The notes: generated from the sequence alone by a model not told the origin. A stretch of 8,272 bases of DNA from Hyphomicrobiales bacterium (GCA_026400425.1 JAPLPC010000293.1:1-8272), one strand, 5' to 3'; numbered from the stretch's first letter, positions 1-6,772 are shown. A program made the numbers and translations.

Positions 1-594
1 GACGATATGTATGAACACCTCGTCTATGACGATTTCGAATTCACCACCGTCGCCCAGATCGAACCGAAGCTGTACGATCGCACGCTGACGGTGAATGGCG
101 TGTCCAAAGCCTACTGCATGACCGGCTGGCGCATCGGCTATGCCGGCGGCCCGGCAAACCTGATCAAGGCGATGTCGACGATCCAGTCGCAATCGACCTC
201 GAACCCGTCGTCGATCGCACAGTGGGCGGCCGTCGAGGCGCTCAACGGTCCGCAGGATTTCATTGCCAAGAACAATGCGGTGTTCAAGGAGCGCCGCGAT
301 CTGGTCGTGGCGATGTTGAACCAGGCTTCGGGCATCGAATGCCCGCGCCCGGAAGGCGCGTTCTATGTGTACCCGTCCTGTGCGGGCACGATCGGAAAGA
401 CAGCGCCATCGGGCAAGGTCATCGCCAATGACGAAGACTTCGTGACCGAACTGCTGGAGACCGAAGGCGTTGCAGTCGTTCAGGGATCTGCTTTCGGCCT
501 GGGTCCGGCTTTCCGCATCTCTTACGCGACCAAGACGTCAGACCTCGAAGATGCCTGCAATCGCATCCAGCGTTTCTGTGGAAATCTGCGGTAA
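1..594 (+). CDS. aatA: PLP-dependent aminotransferase, aspartate aminotransferase type (C-terminal part)
   Basis: The gene is cut by the left edge: the frame is open from base 1, and 197 residues of a family usually near 400 remain. It belongs to the fold-type I, class I aminotransferases, cytoplasmic enzymes that move amino groups between aspartate (or a related amino acid) and 2-oxoglutarate. The SKAYCMTGWRIGY motif (residues 35-47 of the fragment) holds the Schiff-base lysine K36 and the PLP-phosphate-binding R44. D2 and Y4 at the very start match the Asp...Tyr that contact PLP. R172 in AFRISYA fits the arginine that binds the substrate alpha-carboxylate. The end of the protein is intact, with TAA at 592-594. 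The ATG at 7-9 is internal, because the preceding codons continue the conserved DDMYEHL segment. The substrate cannot be fixed from this half, so the symbol is tentative; the class is certain. Confidence 0.93.
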   Translation, partial: DDMYEHLVYDDFEFTTVAQIEPKLYDRTLTVNGVSKAYCMTGWRIGYAGGPANLIKAMSTIQSQSTSNPSSIAQWAAVEALNGPQDFIAKNNAVFKERRDLVVAMLNQASGIECPRPEGAFYVYPSCAGTIGKTAPSGKVIANDEDFVTELLETEGVAVVQGSAFGLGPAFRISYATKTSDLEDACNRIQRFCGNLR

Positions 595-605
595 CTATAA
601 ATGCT

Positions 606-665
606 TTGAAACTTTTGACGGTTTCGGGGCTTTATTCGGAAAGCGCCATGTTTTCGACACGGCGC
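606..665 (+). promoter_or_regulatory. Leader of the first DUF992 gene: weak promoter candidate and imperfect hairpin
   Basis: The 119-base gap between the aminotransferase and the DUF992 gene is locally AT-richer than its surroundings. TTGAAA at 606-611 and TTTATT at 631-636, 19 bases apart, could be a poor sigma-70 promoter; TTGACG at 615-620 is an alternative -35. Downstream, 643-665 folds into a hairpin: GCGCC (643-647) pairs with GGCGC (661-665), then after an A-C mismatch TGT (649-651) pairs with ACA (657-659) around a TTTCG loop. It lacks a T-run, so it is more likely a leader structure or operator than a terminator. No function is established. Confidence 0.3.
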
Positions 666-701
666 ATCCTTCTTGTTCCCCGCACGATCAAAACCCAACG
701 T

Positions 702-705
702 GGAG
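702..705 (+). promoter_or_regulatory. Ribosome binding site of the first DUF992 gene
   Basis: GGAG lies 8 bases before the ATG at 714. It fixes that codon as the start, since the upstream in-frame codons add a stretch that is not signal-peptide-like. Confidence 0.7.
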
Positions 706-713
706 TTAATACT

Positions 714-1232
714 ATGCGTCTTTCCAAGATGTTCGGCCTCTCGGCAGTGGCTCTTGCTGCGTCGGTTGTGACCGCGAATGCCCAGCAGCCGGGCCGCGTC
801 CAGGTGGGCGTGCTCGAGTGCCGTGGCGGCCAGAACGTCGGTTATGTGCTCGGCTCGAACGCCCAGCTCAACTGCGTATTCCAGAGCGCCGGCGGCCGTG
901 CCGAAGGTTACGTTGCCAATCTTCGCCGTTTCGGCCTCGATCTCGGCTTCACCGAGAACACCACGGTGCAGTGGGCGATCTACGCTCCGACCACCCGCGT
1001 CCCGCGCGGCGGTCTCGCCGGCAGCTACAGCGGCGTTGGCACCAATGCGTCGGTGGGCGTCGGCTTCGGCGGTAACTTCATCGTCGGCGGCCCGAACAAC
1101 TCCTACGGCCTGCAGCCGATCTCGGTGCAGGGCCAGACCGGCTTGAACGTTGCCAGCGGCATCGTGCAGCTCGATCTGCAGCCGGCCGCCCCGATGGGTC
1201 GCTCCAAGAAGCATCGCCGTCATTACCGCTAA
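714..1232 (+). CDS. Secreted DUF992 family protein, paralogue 1
   Basis: A 172-residue protein of the DUF992 family (function unknown). The N-terminus is a Sec signal peptide: R2 and K5, a hydrophobic core at about 7-20, and a likely cleavage after ANA (residue 23), leaving a mature end QQPG. The mature part carries the family pattern: a VGVLECRGG strand, C36 and C54 (possible disulfide), GLDLGFT (74-80), W87, APT, then glycine-rich GVGFGGNFIVGG and LQPISVQGQTGLN. This suggests a compact beta-sheet periplasmic or outer-membrane-associated protein. The last residues (RSKKHRRHYR, 163-172) form a strongly basic tail that the neighbouring paralogue lacks. It is probably transcribed alone, since a terminator follows 30 bases after the stop. 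Family membership is secure; the biological role is not known. Confidence 0.9.
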   Translation: MRLSKMFGLSAVALAASVVTANAQQPGRVQVGVLECRGGQNVGYVLGSNAQLNCVFQSAGGRAEGYVANLRRFGLDLGFTENTTVQWAIYAPTTRVPRGGLAGSYSGVGTNASVGVGFGGNFIVGGPNNSYGLQPISVQGQTGLNVASGIVQLDLQPAAPMGRSKKHRRHYR

Positions 1233-1262
1233 GCGGTCGCACCAGGCGAACGGTTAACCTTG

Positions 1263-1297
1263 AAAAGGGTCCGCGCAAGCGGGCCCTTTTTTGTTTT
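1263..1297 (+). terminator. Rho-independent terminator after DUF992 paralogue 1
   Basis: A 12-bp stem (1263-1274 with 1279-1290) has a single T-G wobble at 1270/1283 and closes on a GCAA loop, a stable GNRA tetraloop. It is followed by a T-run with one interruption (1287-1297). The A-run on the 5' side pairs with the T-run, which could also support termination from the other strand. This is the clearest intrinsic terminator in the window, and it separates the two DUF992 genes. Confidence 0.92.
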
Positions 1298-1318
1298 GAA
1301 CGGTCTTCTTGTGCCGTA

Positions 1319-1376
1319 GCGCATGCGCGTGCTGTCATTGAGATGTGCCATTGGCTATGGATAGTCTCGCTATCCA
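1319..1376 (+). promoter_or_regulatory. Possible promoter and dyad before DUF992 paralogue 2
   Basis: The 108-base gap after the terminator must hold a promoter if the upstream terminator works. TTGAGA (1338-1343, five of six -35 matches) is 16 bases from GATAGT (1360-1365, four of six -10 matches). A perfect 7-bp dyad, TGGATAG (1358-1364) and CTATCCA (1370-1376) around TCTCG, overlaps that -10 and the expected start site, so it could be an operator or a leader hairpin. Further upstream is a perfect 10-base palindrome, GCGCATGCGC (1319-1328). The symmetry is directly visible; promoter function is inferred. Confidence 0.35.
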
Positions 1377-1393
1377 GCTTCCGTTCATCACCC

Positions 1394-1398
1394 GGAGA
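1394..1398 (+). promoter_or_regulatory. Ribosome binding site of DUF992 paralogue 2
   Basis: GGAGA ends 7 bases before the ATG at 1406. That start gives a clean signal peptide. The in-frame ATG at 1343 would put 21 extra residues ahead of it and lies inside the putative -35 element. Confidence 0.7.
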
Positions 1399-1405
1399 CG
1401 TCCCG

Positions 1406-1882
1406 ATGACCCGCCTGACTAGACTTCTTCTCGGCGTTGCCGCCGCAGCCAGCCTCACTGCGTCGCAGGCACAATCGCAGCAGGGCGTTCAGCTCGGCGT
1501 CTTGAACTGTCGTGGCGGCGCCAGTGTCGGTTTCGTGGTCGGTTCGGTGACCAATCTCGGCTGCGTGCTGACGGGCACGGGGCGCCGGGATCAGCCTTAC
1601 GTGGCAACGATCCGTAAAGTGGGTCTCGATCTCGGCATCACCGAGGAAACAGCTTTGTCATGGGCGGTGTTCGCGCCCGTCAACTACAGCGGCCCCGGTG
1701 ATATCTCCGGCAATTACGCCGGTGCGCAGAGCAGCGCGTCCATCGGTGTCGGTGTGGGCGCCAACGTTCTCGTCGGCGGATCCCAGAATTCGATCGCATT
1801 GCAGCCATTGAGCTTGCAGGGATCGGTCGGATTGAACGTCGCCGCCGGCCTGCAGAGCCTGGAGCTTCGCCCCGGACGATAG
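1406..1882 (+). CDS. Secreted DUF992 family protein, paralogue 2
   Basis: A 158-residue DUF992 protein, about half identical to its upstream neighbour over the mature region (by eye 66 of about 128 positions). The signal peptide has R3 and R6, a Leu/Ala-rich core at about 7-19, and a cleavage after SQA (residue 22) or a few residues later, before QQG. The family features are kept: C35 and C53 with the same 17-residue spacing, CRGGASVGF, GLDLGITEE (73-81), W86, FAP, the glycine-rich GVGVGANVLVGG and LQPLSLQGSVGLN. It ends at LELRPGR without the basic tail of paralogue 1. Export to the periplasm is inferred from the signal peptide. The role is unknown; the pair looks like an old tandem duplication whose copies now have separate promoters. 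Confidence 0.9.
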   Translation: MTRLTRLLLGVAAAASLTASQAQSQQGVQLGVLNCRGGASVGFVVGSVTNLGCVLTGTGRRDQPYVATIRKVGLDLGITEETALSWAVFAPVNYSGPGDISGNYAGAQSSASIGVGVGANVLVGGSQNSIALQPLSLQGSVGLNVAAGLQSLELRPGR

Positions 1883-1895
1883 CCTTCCTCTGGCA

Positions 1896-1922
1896 CATTG
1901 CTGCGACCGCCTCGCAGCAATG
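1896..1922 (+). terminator. 11-bp perfect hairpin after DUF992 paralogue 2
   Basis: CATTGCTGCGA (1896-1906) pairs without mismatch to TCGCAGCAATG (1912-1922) around a CCGCC loop, 13 bases after the DUF992 stop codon. No T-run follows, so it is not a textbook intrinsic terminator. It could be a U-tract-free terminator, a 3'-end stabiliser or a protein-binding dyad. Its place right after the stop favours a role at the transcript's 3' end. Confidence 0.5.
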
Positions 1923-1936
1923 GTGGCGACGGCACA

Positions 1937-1960
1937 TCGATTTGATTTATGTCAAATCGA
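1937..1960. promoter_or_regulatory. FixK/FNR-type operator upstream of the SulP transporter
   Basis: The core TTGATTTATGTCAA (1942-1955) matches the TTGA-N6-TCAA pattern of CRP/FNR-family regulators that act at low oxygen (FNR, FnrN, FixK). The symmetry extends to 9-bp arms, TCGATTTGA (1937-1945) and TCAAATCGA (1952-1960), around a 6-base centre. The centre is at 1948.5. If transcription starts near 1990 this is position -41.5, the class II activator position for FNR-like proteins. The dyad is seen directly; the regulator's identity and the oxygen link are inferred from family knowledge. Confidence 0.75.
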
Positions 1961-1977
1961 GACTGAGTGACCGTCGC

Positions 1978-1996
1978 TATGCTCACATCGAGCATA
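1978..1996 (+). promoter_or_regulatory. Predicted -10 element inside a 7-bp dyad, SulP promoter
   Basis: TATGCT (1978-1983) matches four of six -10 bases. It sits where a class II FNR/FixK promoter should have it relative to the box centred at 1948.5. The same bases form the left arm of a perfect dyad, TATGCTC (1978-1984) and GAGCATA (1990-1996) around ACATC, covering the expected start site. The dyad might bind a second regulator or form a short 5' hairpin just before the GGGG ribosome binding site (1999-2002). Confidence 0.45.
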
Positions 1997-2009
1997 ATGG
2001 GGCCTATTG

Positions 2010-3767
2010 ATGCTGAAGCAGCCGACGCAAAGACAGCCGACCTTTGCCGAACTGTTCACGCCCAAGCTCGTCACAGTCCTGCGCGAAGGCTACAAGCGCG
2101 CCGATCTCCGCGCCGACATCGTTGCCGGGCTGACCGTGGCCATCGTCGCGCTGCCGCTGTCGATGGCCATCGCGATCGCCTCGGGGACGTCGCCGGATCG
2201 CGGGCTGGTCACAGCGGTCATCGGCGGTTTTCTGGTATCGGCGCTCGGCGGCAGCCGTTTCCAGATCGGGGGACCGGCCGGCGCGTTCATCGTTTTGGTG
2301 GCTGCCACGGTGGAGCGGCACGGTATCGAGGGCCTGATCCTCGCAACCCTGATGTCCGGCGTCATTCTGATGGTGGCAGGCTTCCTGCGGTTCGGGACCT
2401 ATATCAAATTCATCCCCTATCCGGTGACGGTCGGGTTCACGGCCGGCATTGCCGTCATCATCTTCGCCAGCCAGATCAAGGATCTGCTGGGACTGGTGTT
2501 GCCCGCCAAGGAGCCGGGTGAGCTGCTGCCGAAGCTGCATGCGCTGGGCCTTGCCTTGCCAACCATCAATGTCGCGGCCGTGGGCATCACGCTGGCGAGC
2601 TTGGCCATCATCCTGGTGCTGCGCAGGGTGCGGCCGTCCTGGCCGGGCATCCTGATCGCCGTCGTCGTCAGTGCCATCGCGGTTGCAGCCCTGCGCCTGC
2701 CGGTCGAGACAATCGGGACGCGGTTCGGCGGCATCCCGCAGTCGTTTCCGCTGCCATCCTGGCCGACTATGTCGCCCGGCCTGGCATTGGCGGTGCTGCC
2801 CGACGCCATCGCATTTGCGCTGCTGGGCGCCATCGAGTCGCTGTTGTCGGCCGTGGTCGCCGACGGCATGACGGGGCGGCGGCATCGATCGAATTGCGAA
2901 CTGGTCGCACAGGGCGCGGCCAATATCGGCACCGCCATGTTCGGCGGCATCTGTGTCACCGGCACCATCGCACGCACCGCCACCAATGTACGCTCCGGTG
3001 CCCATGGCCCGATCTCGGGGATGCTGCATTCGGTGTTTCTGCTGGCCTTCATCCTGATCGCTGCGCCGTTGGCGAGCTACATTCCCCTGGCATCGCTGGC
3101 GGCCGTGCTGGCCATCGTGGCCTGGAATATGGCCGAGCGGCATGAATTCGCGACACTACTGAGATCGTCGTGGGGAGATGCGCTGGTGCTGCTGGCGACA
3201 TTCCTGCTGACCATTTTCCGTGACCTCACCGAAGGCATCCTGGTCGGCTTTGCACTGGGCGCCGTGTTGTTCATCAATCGCATGGCCGAGATCTCGGGAG
3301 TCGAGGTCGATGCTCCGCTCGCCGCCGCAGACCGCGCCGATGAGGATCGCGACGTGCCGTTGTCGGCGGCCGGTGCGCGAGATGCGGACGTGGTCGTGTA
3401 TCGCATCTCGGGCGCCTTCTTTTTCGGTGTCGCATCGACCATCGGGTCGGTGCTCGACGGCATCGCAGCCGCGCATAAGTCGTTCGTGATCGATTTCGCA
3501 GCGGTCCCGTTTCTGGATTCAACGGCGGCCAATGCGATCAAGGGTATCGCGGAGAAAGCGCAGCGCCGGGGAGTCCGCATCATTTTGACCGGAACGTCGC
3601 AACCGGTACGGCGCGCGCTGCTGACCCATGGTGCGAGGCCGCCGCTGGTGCGCTACCGCAGTGACATTGCAGCCGCCCTCGCAGAAATCCGGGAGCGTCG
3701 CAGCGCCGACGAATCCAAAGATCCTGCCAGCGCCGACCTCATCGATGGTTTGGGCGGAAGATCATAA
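2010..3767 (+). CDS. SulP family inorganic anion transporter with STAS domain
   Basis: A 585-residue inner-membrane protein of the SulP (SLC26-like) family, at the usual length for bacterial members. Residues about 35-425 form the multi-helix transporter core. The signatures are visible: DIVAGLTVAIVALPLSMA (36-53), GGPAGAF in the substrate region (88-93), IPYPVTVGFTAGIAV (135-149), IESLLSAVVADGMTG (275-289), then GAANIGTAMFGGICVTGTIARTATN (302-326). Residues about 460-565 form the cytoplasmic STAS domain with the DSTAANAIKG loop (503-512). Relatives carry sulfate, bicarbonate or dicarboxylates, and the sequence alone does not decide the substrate; no carbonic anhydrase or sulfate-assimilation gene is next to it. 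ATG 2010 is preferred, with GGGG 7 bases upstream; the adjoining TTG at 2007 is the only close alternative. Transcription is probably under the FixK/FNR box centred at 1948.5. Confidence 0.95.
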   Translation: MLKQPTQRQPTFAELFTPKLVTVLREGYKRADLRADIVAGLTVAIVALPLSMAIAIASGTSPDRGLVTAVIGGFLVSALGGSRFQIGGPAGAFIVLVAATVERHGIEGLILATLMSGVILMVAGFLRFGTYIKFIPYPVTVGFTAGIAVIIFASQIKDLLGLVLPAKEPGELLPKLHALGLALPTINVAAVGITLASLAIILVLRRVRPSWPGILIAVVVSAIAVAALRLPVETIGTRFGGIPQSFPLPSWPTMSPGLALAVLPDAIAFALLGAIESLLSAVVADGMTGRRHRSNCELVAQGAANIGTAMFGGICVTGTIARTATNVRSGAHGPISGMLHSVFLLAFILIAAPLASYIPLASLAAVLAIVAWNMAERHEFATLLRSSWGDALVLLATFLLTIFRDLTEGILVGFALGAVLFINRMAEISGVEVDAPLAAADRADEDRDVPLSAAGARDADVVVYRISGAFFFGVASTIGSVLDGIAAAHKSFVIDFAAVPFLDSTAANAIKGIAEKAQRRGVRIILTGTSQPVRRALLTHGARPPLVRYRSDIAAALAEIRERRSADESKDPASADLIDGLGGRS

Positions 3768-3931
3768 GACCGTTCCGGTCCTGCGTGGCAGCATCGAGAC
3801 GGTGGCGGCGCTGCAGCTCTTTCTGCTCGCAACATCATAGGACTTGCGGCGTGCCACAAGTCTGGCCGATCATGAACGGCTCCTTGCCTGATTCCCCTGC
3901 TACCACCGCTTCCAGTTGAAGCGAAGGACCG
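3768..3931 (+). other. Intergenic region between SulP and aroE with two small hairpins
   Basis: Directly after the SulP stop, GACCG (3768-3772) and CGGTC (3776-3780) form a 5-bp hairpin with a TTC loop and no T-run. At 3841-3862, GACTTG pairs with CAAGTC, and inside a C-A mismatch GG pairs with CC around CGTG. I see no convincing promoter or ORF here. Whether aroE is read through from SulP or has its own promoter is open; 164 bases is long for a tight operon. Confidence 0.4.
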
Positions 3932-4816
3932 ATGATGCCGAACGAGACCACGCCCCGCGCCGCATGCTTGATCGGCTGGCCTGCAGCGCATTCGCGGTCG
4001 CCGCTGATTCACCATCACTGGCTGCGCAGCATGGGCATCGCTGGCGGTTACAGCATCGAAGCGGTGCCGCCGGAGGGCGTCGCCGAATTCGTGATGAACC
4101 TGTCGAAGCACGGTTATATCGGCGCCAACATCACAATTCCGCACAAGGAGCGCGTGCTTAAGCTCACGGCGCCGGACCGCCGTGCGCGGGCCGTCGGCGC
4201 CGCCAACACGCTCTGGTACGATCACGGCACACTGCGTGCGACCAATACCGACGTCGAAGGGTTCATCGACAATCTCGATCACTGCGCGCCTGAATGGGAT
4301 CAGGCCGACGATGCGCTCGTGCTCGGCGCCGGCGGCTCGTCGCGTGCCGTGGTGTTCGGTCTGCTGGAACGCGGCGTCAAACGAGTCTTCGTGGCCAATC
4401 GGAGCCTCGAGCGCGCGCAGGAGCTCAGAAAACTGTTCGGCGATCGGGTCATTCCCATCGCGTGGGATGCAGCTGCGAGCAAGCTGCCGCAGGTATCGCT
4501 GCTGGTGAACACGACGTCGCTCGGCATGGCGAAGCAGCCGGAACTGGTGATCAACCTCGATCTGCTGCCCGACACCGCCGTCGTGGCCGATCTCGTTTAC
4601 GTGCCGCTGGAAACGCCATTGCTCGCTGCCGCGCGCGCACGGCATTTGCGCACGGCCGATGGTCTCGGCATGTTGCTGTGCCAGGCGGTGCGCGGGTTTG
4701 AACTGTGGTTCGGCCAGCGGCCGGAAGTGACGCCGGAACTGCGTGCAGAGGTCGAAGCCGATCTGATGGCGGCAACGCCGGCACCGGCGTCTCACAGTGA
4801 CGTGAGTGCGGAATAG
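3932..4816 (+). CDS. aroE: Shikimate dehydrogenase (NADP-dependent)
   Basis: A cytoplasmic enzyme of the shikimate pathway that reduces 3-dehydroshikimate to shikimate with NADPH. At 294 residues it is slightly long for the family because of a C-terminal tail. The shikimate site is seen in GWPAAHSRSPLIHHHW (15-30) and NITIPHKE, with catalytic K72; GAANTL and TNTDVEGF supply the partner D107 (the Lys65/Asp102 pair of E. coli AroE). The Rossmann loop is GAGGSSRA (132-139), followed by NRSLERA (156-162), whose N-R pattern fits NADP preference. The end DLVYVPLETPLL (220-231) and GLGMLLCQAVRGFELWFG (244-261) with Q251 is typical, though C250 stands where I would expect histidine. AAGGA (3924-3928) is 3 bases from ATG 3932 and 6 from ATG 3935, so the second ATG may be the true start. 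The usual alphaproteobacterial neighbours maf, coaE and dnaQ are absent on both sides. Confidence 0.95.
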   Translation: MMPNETTPRAACLIGWPAAHSRSPLIHHHWLRSMGIAGGYSIEAVPPEGVAEFVMNLSKHGYIGANITIPHKERVLKLTAPDRRARAVGAANTLWYDHGTLRATNTDVEGFIDNLDHCAPEWDQADDALVLGAGGSSRAVVFGLLERGVKRVFVANRSLERAQELRKLFGDRVIPIAWDAAASKLPQVSLLVNTTSLGMAKQPELVINLDLLPDTAVVADLVYVPLETPLLAAARARHLRTADGLGMLLCQAVRGFELWFGQRPEVTPELRAEVEADLMAATPAPASHSDVSAE

Positions 4817-4859
4817 CGCTTTGGCAACAGGGTTTCCATTTGAGGCTGGGTAAGCACTC

Positions 4860-4864
4860 AAGGA
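4860..4864 (+). promoter_or_regulatory. Ribosome binding site of the two-repeat secreted protein
   Basis: AAGGA ends 8 bases before ATG 4873. This decides against the upstream in-frame TTG at 4840, which would overlap the site and add 11 residues before the signal peptide. Confidence 0.7.
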
Positions 4865-4872
4865 AACTGCAT

Positions 4873-5502
4873 ATGGTTCAAATTCTTTCGACGTCGGCTC
4901 GCATCATGGTGGGCGCAGCGCTTGCCGTGTGTCTGGCAATCACTACTGCCGAGGCACAACAGCCGCAGCCGCTGCGCATTCGCGGCGTCATCGAGAATGT
5001 CGATGGTCCGCTGCTGACCATCAAGGCGCGCGACGGTGCCGAGCGCAAGGTGCGCATGACCGACAACGTCACCGTGACCGGCATCACCAAGGCGGCACTC
5101 ACGGACATCAAGAGCGGCGATTACATCGGCGTCACCGGGATGCCGCAGGCCGATGGGACCCAGAAGGCGATCGCGATCCACATTTTTCCGGAAGCCATGC
5201 GCGGCACCGGGGAGGGCACCCGCCCGTGGGACCTCAAGCCGAACAGCAGCATGACCAATGCCACCGTCGATCAAAAGGTCGCGGCCAAGGACGGCGAGAC
5301 GCTGACGGTGAAGTACAAGGATGGCGAGAAGAAAGTGATCGTTGCGCCGGACACGCCGATCGTCACCTTCGTGCCCGGCAACAAAGCCGAATTGAAGCCG
5401 GGAGCGCAGGTGATCATCATGGGCGCGGACAAGAAGCCCGATGGCACCTTCGAGGCCGCACGCGTCAATGTCGGGCGTGACGGACTGACGCCGCCGATGT
5501 GA
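4873..5502 (+). CDS. Secreted protein with two repeated beta-rich (DUF5666-like) domains, function unknown
   Basis: A 209-residue protein with a Sec signal peptide: R10, a hydrophobic core at about 11-24, and a likely cleavage after AEA (28), leaving QQPQP. The mature chain is two copies of one module joined by a conserved-looking linker. Copy A (about 36-104) and copy B (about 133-200) both run as a strand, DG-x-LT-(I/V)-K-x-(R/K)DG, KV, a strand, L-x-(D/K)-(I/P)-K-(S/P)-G, a strand, then DGT and a final strand. This pattern recalls small OB-like barrel domains such as DUF5666, an assignment from pattern only. The linker contains MRGTGEGTRPWDL (109-121). No catalytic or metal-binding motif is seen. 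C20 lies inside the hydrophobic core without a lipobox, so it is not a lipoprotein. It starts 56 bases after aroE on the same strand, so read-through is possible. The periplasm is the likely location. Confidence 0.85.
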   Translation: MVQILSTSARIMVGAALAVCLAITTAEAQQPQPLRIRGVIENVDGPLLTIKARDGAERKVRMTDNVTVTGITKAALTDIKSGDYIGVTGMPQADGTQKAIAIHIFPEAMRGTGEGTRPWDLKPNSSMTNATVDQKVAAKDGETLTVKYKDGEKKVIVAPDTPIVTFVPGNKAELKPGAQVIIMGADKKPDGTFEAARVNVGRDGLTPPM

Positions 5503-5508
5503 GCGATG

Positions 5509-5538
5509 CGGAATGCCCGGCTTCGGCCGGGCATTCCG
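5509..5538. terminator. Strong hairpin between convergent genes, probable bidirectional terminator
   Basis: A perfect 13-bp stem (5509-5521 with 5526-5538) closes on TTCG, the very stable UUCG tetraloop. It sits 7 bases after the plus-strand stop and 28 bases beyond the minus-strand stop at 5566. The plus-strand tail is only moderately T-rich (TCTTCGAGTCTCTC) and the minus-strand tail is not T-rich. Termination of the plus-strand gene is likely; stopping minus-strand transcripts is plausible from position alone. Confidence 0.75.
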
Positions 5539-5565
5539 TCTTCGAGTCTCTCAGCCTATCGGCCG

Positions 5566-6705
<1,140 letters not shown>

Positions 6706-6758
6706 GAAGGCTCCCAGCCGACTTATCGTTGCTTGATTGGATCGTCATCTAGCATGGT

Positions 6759-6772
6759 TGGCGGTGCCGCCA
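6759..6772. promoter_or_regulatory. GC-rich dyad between the divergent dehydrogenase and small-protein genes
   Basis: TGGCGG and CCGCCA face each other around a TG centre in the 113-base space between the two start codons. A dyad here could be an operator controlling one or both genes. No -35/-10 pair on either strand is convincing, so this is a candidate only. Confidence 0.35.

Noticed and set aside
522..1223. Minus-strand open frame of 233 codons opposite DUF992 paralogue 1
   Set aside because: No recognisable domain or ribosome binding site; the plus-strand protein has a signal peptide and family motifs.
1343..1405. Upstream ATG at 1343 as the start of DUF992 paralogue 2
   Set aside because: It would put 21 residues before a good signal peptide, lacks a ribosome binding site and lies in the probable promoter; ATG 1406 has GGAGA at good spacing.
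2004..3143. Minus-strand open frame of 379 codons opposite SulP
   Set aside because: The translation is dominated by Gln, His, Arg, Gly and Asp without hydrophobic periodicity; the plus strand holds an unmistakable SulP protein.
3653..4861. Minus-strand open frame of 402 codons opposite aroE and the SulP end
   Set aside because: It is a GC-rich antisense shadow: low-complexity Arg/His/Ala/Gly translation with no domain, while the opposite strand encodes a complete AroE with all its catalytic motifs.
4930..4932. Cys20 of the two-repeat protein as a lipoprotein site
   Set aside because: The preceding residues LAV do not fit a lipobox (Val at -1), and the cysteine lies within the hydrophobic core with a better signal peptidase I site (AEA) downstream.
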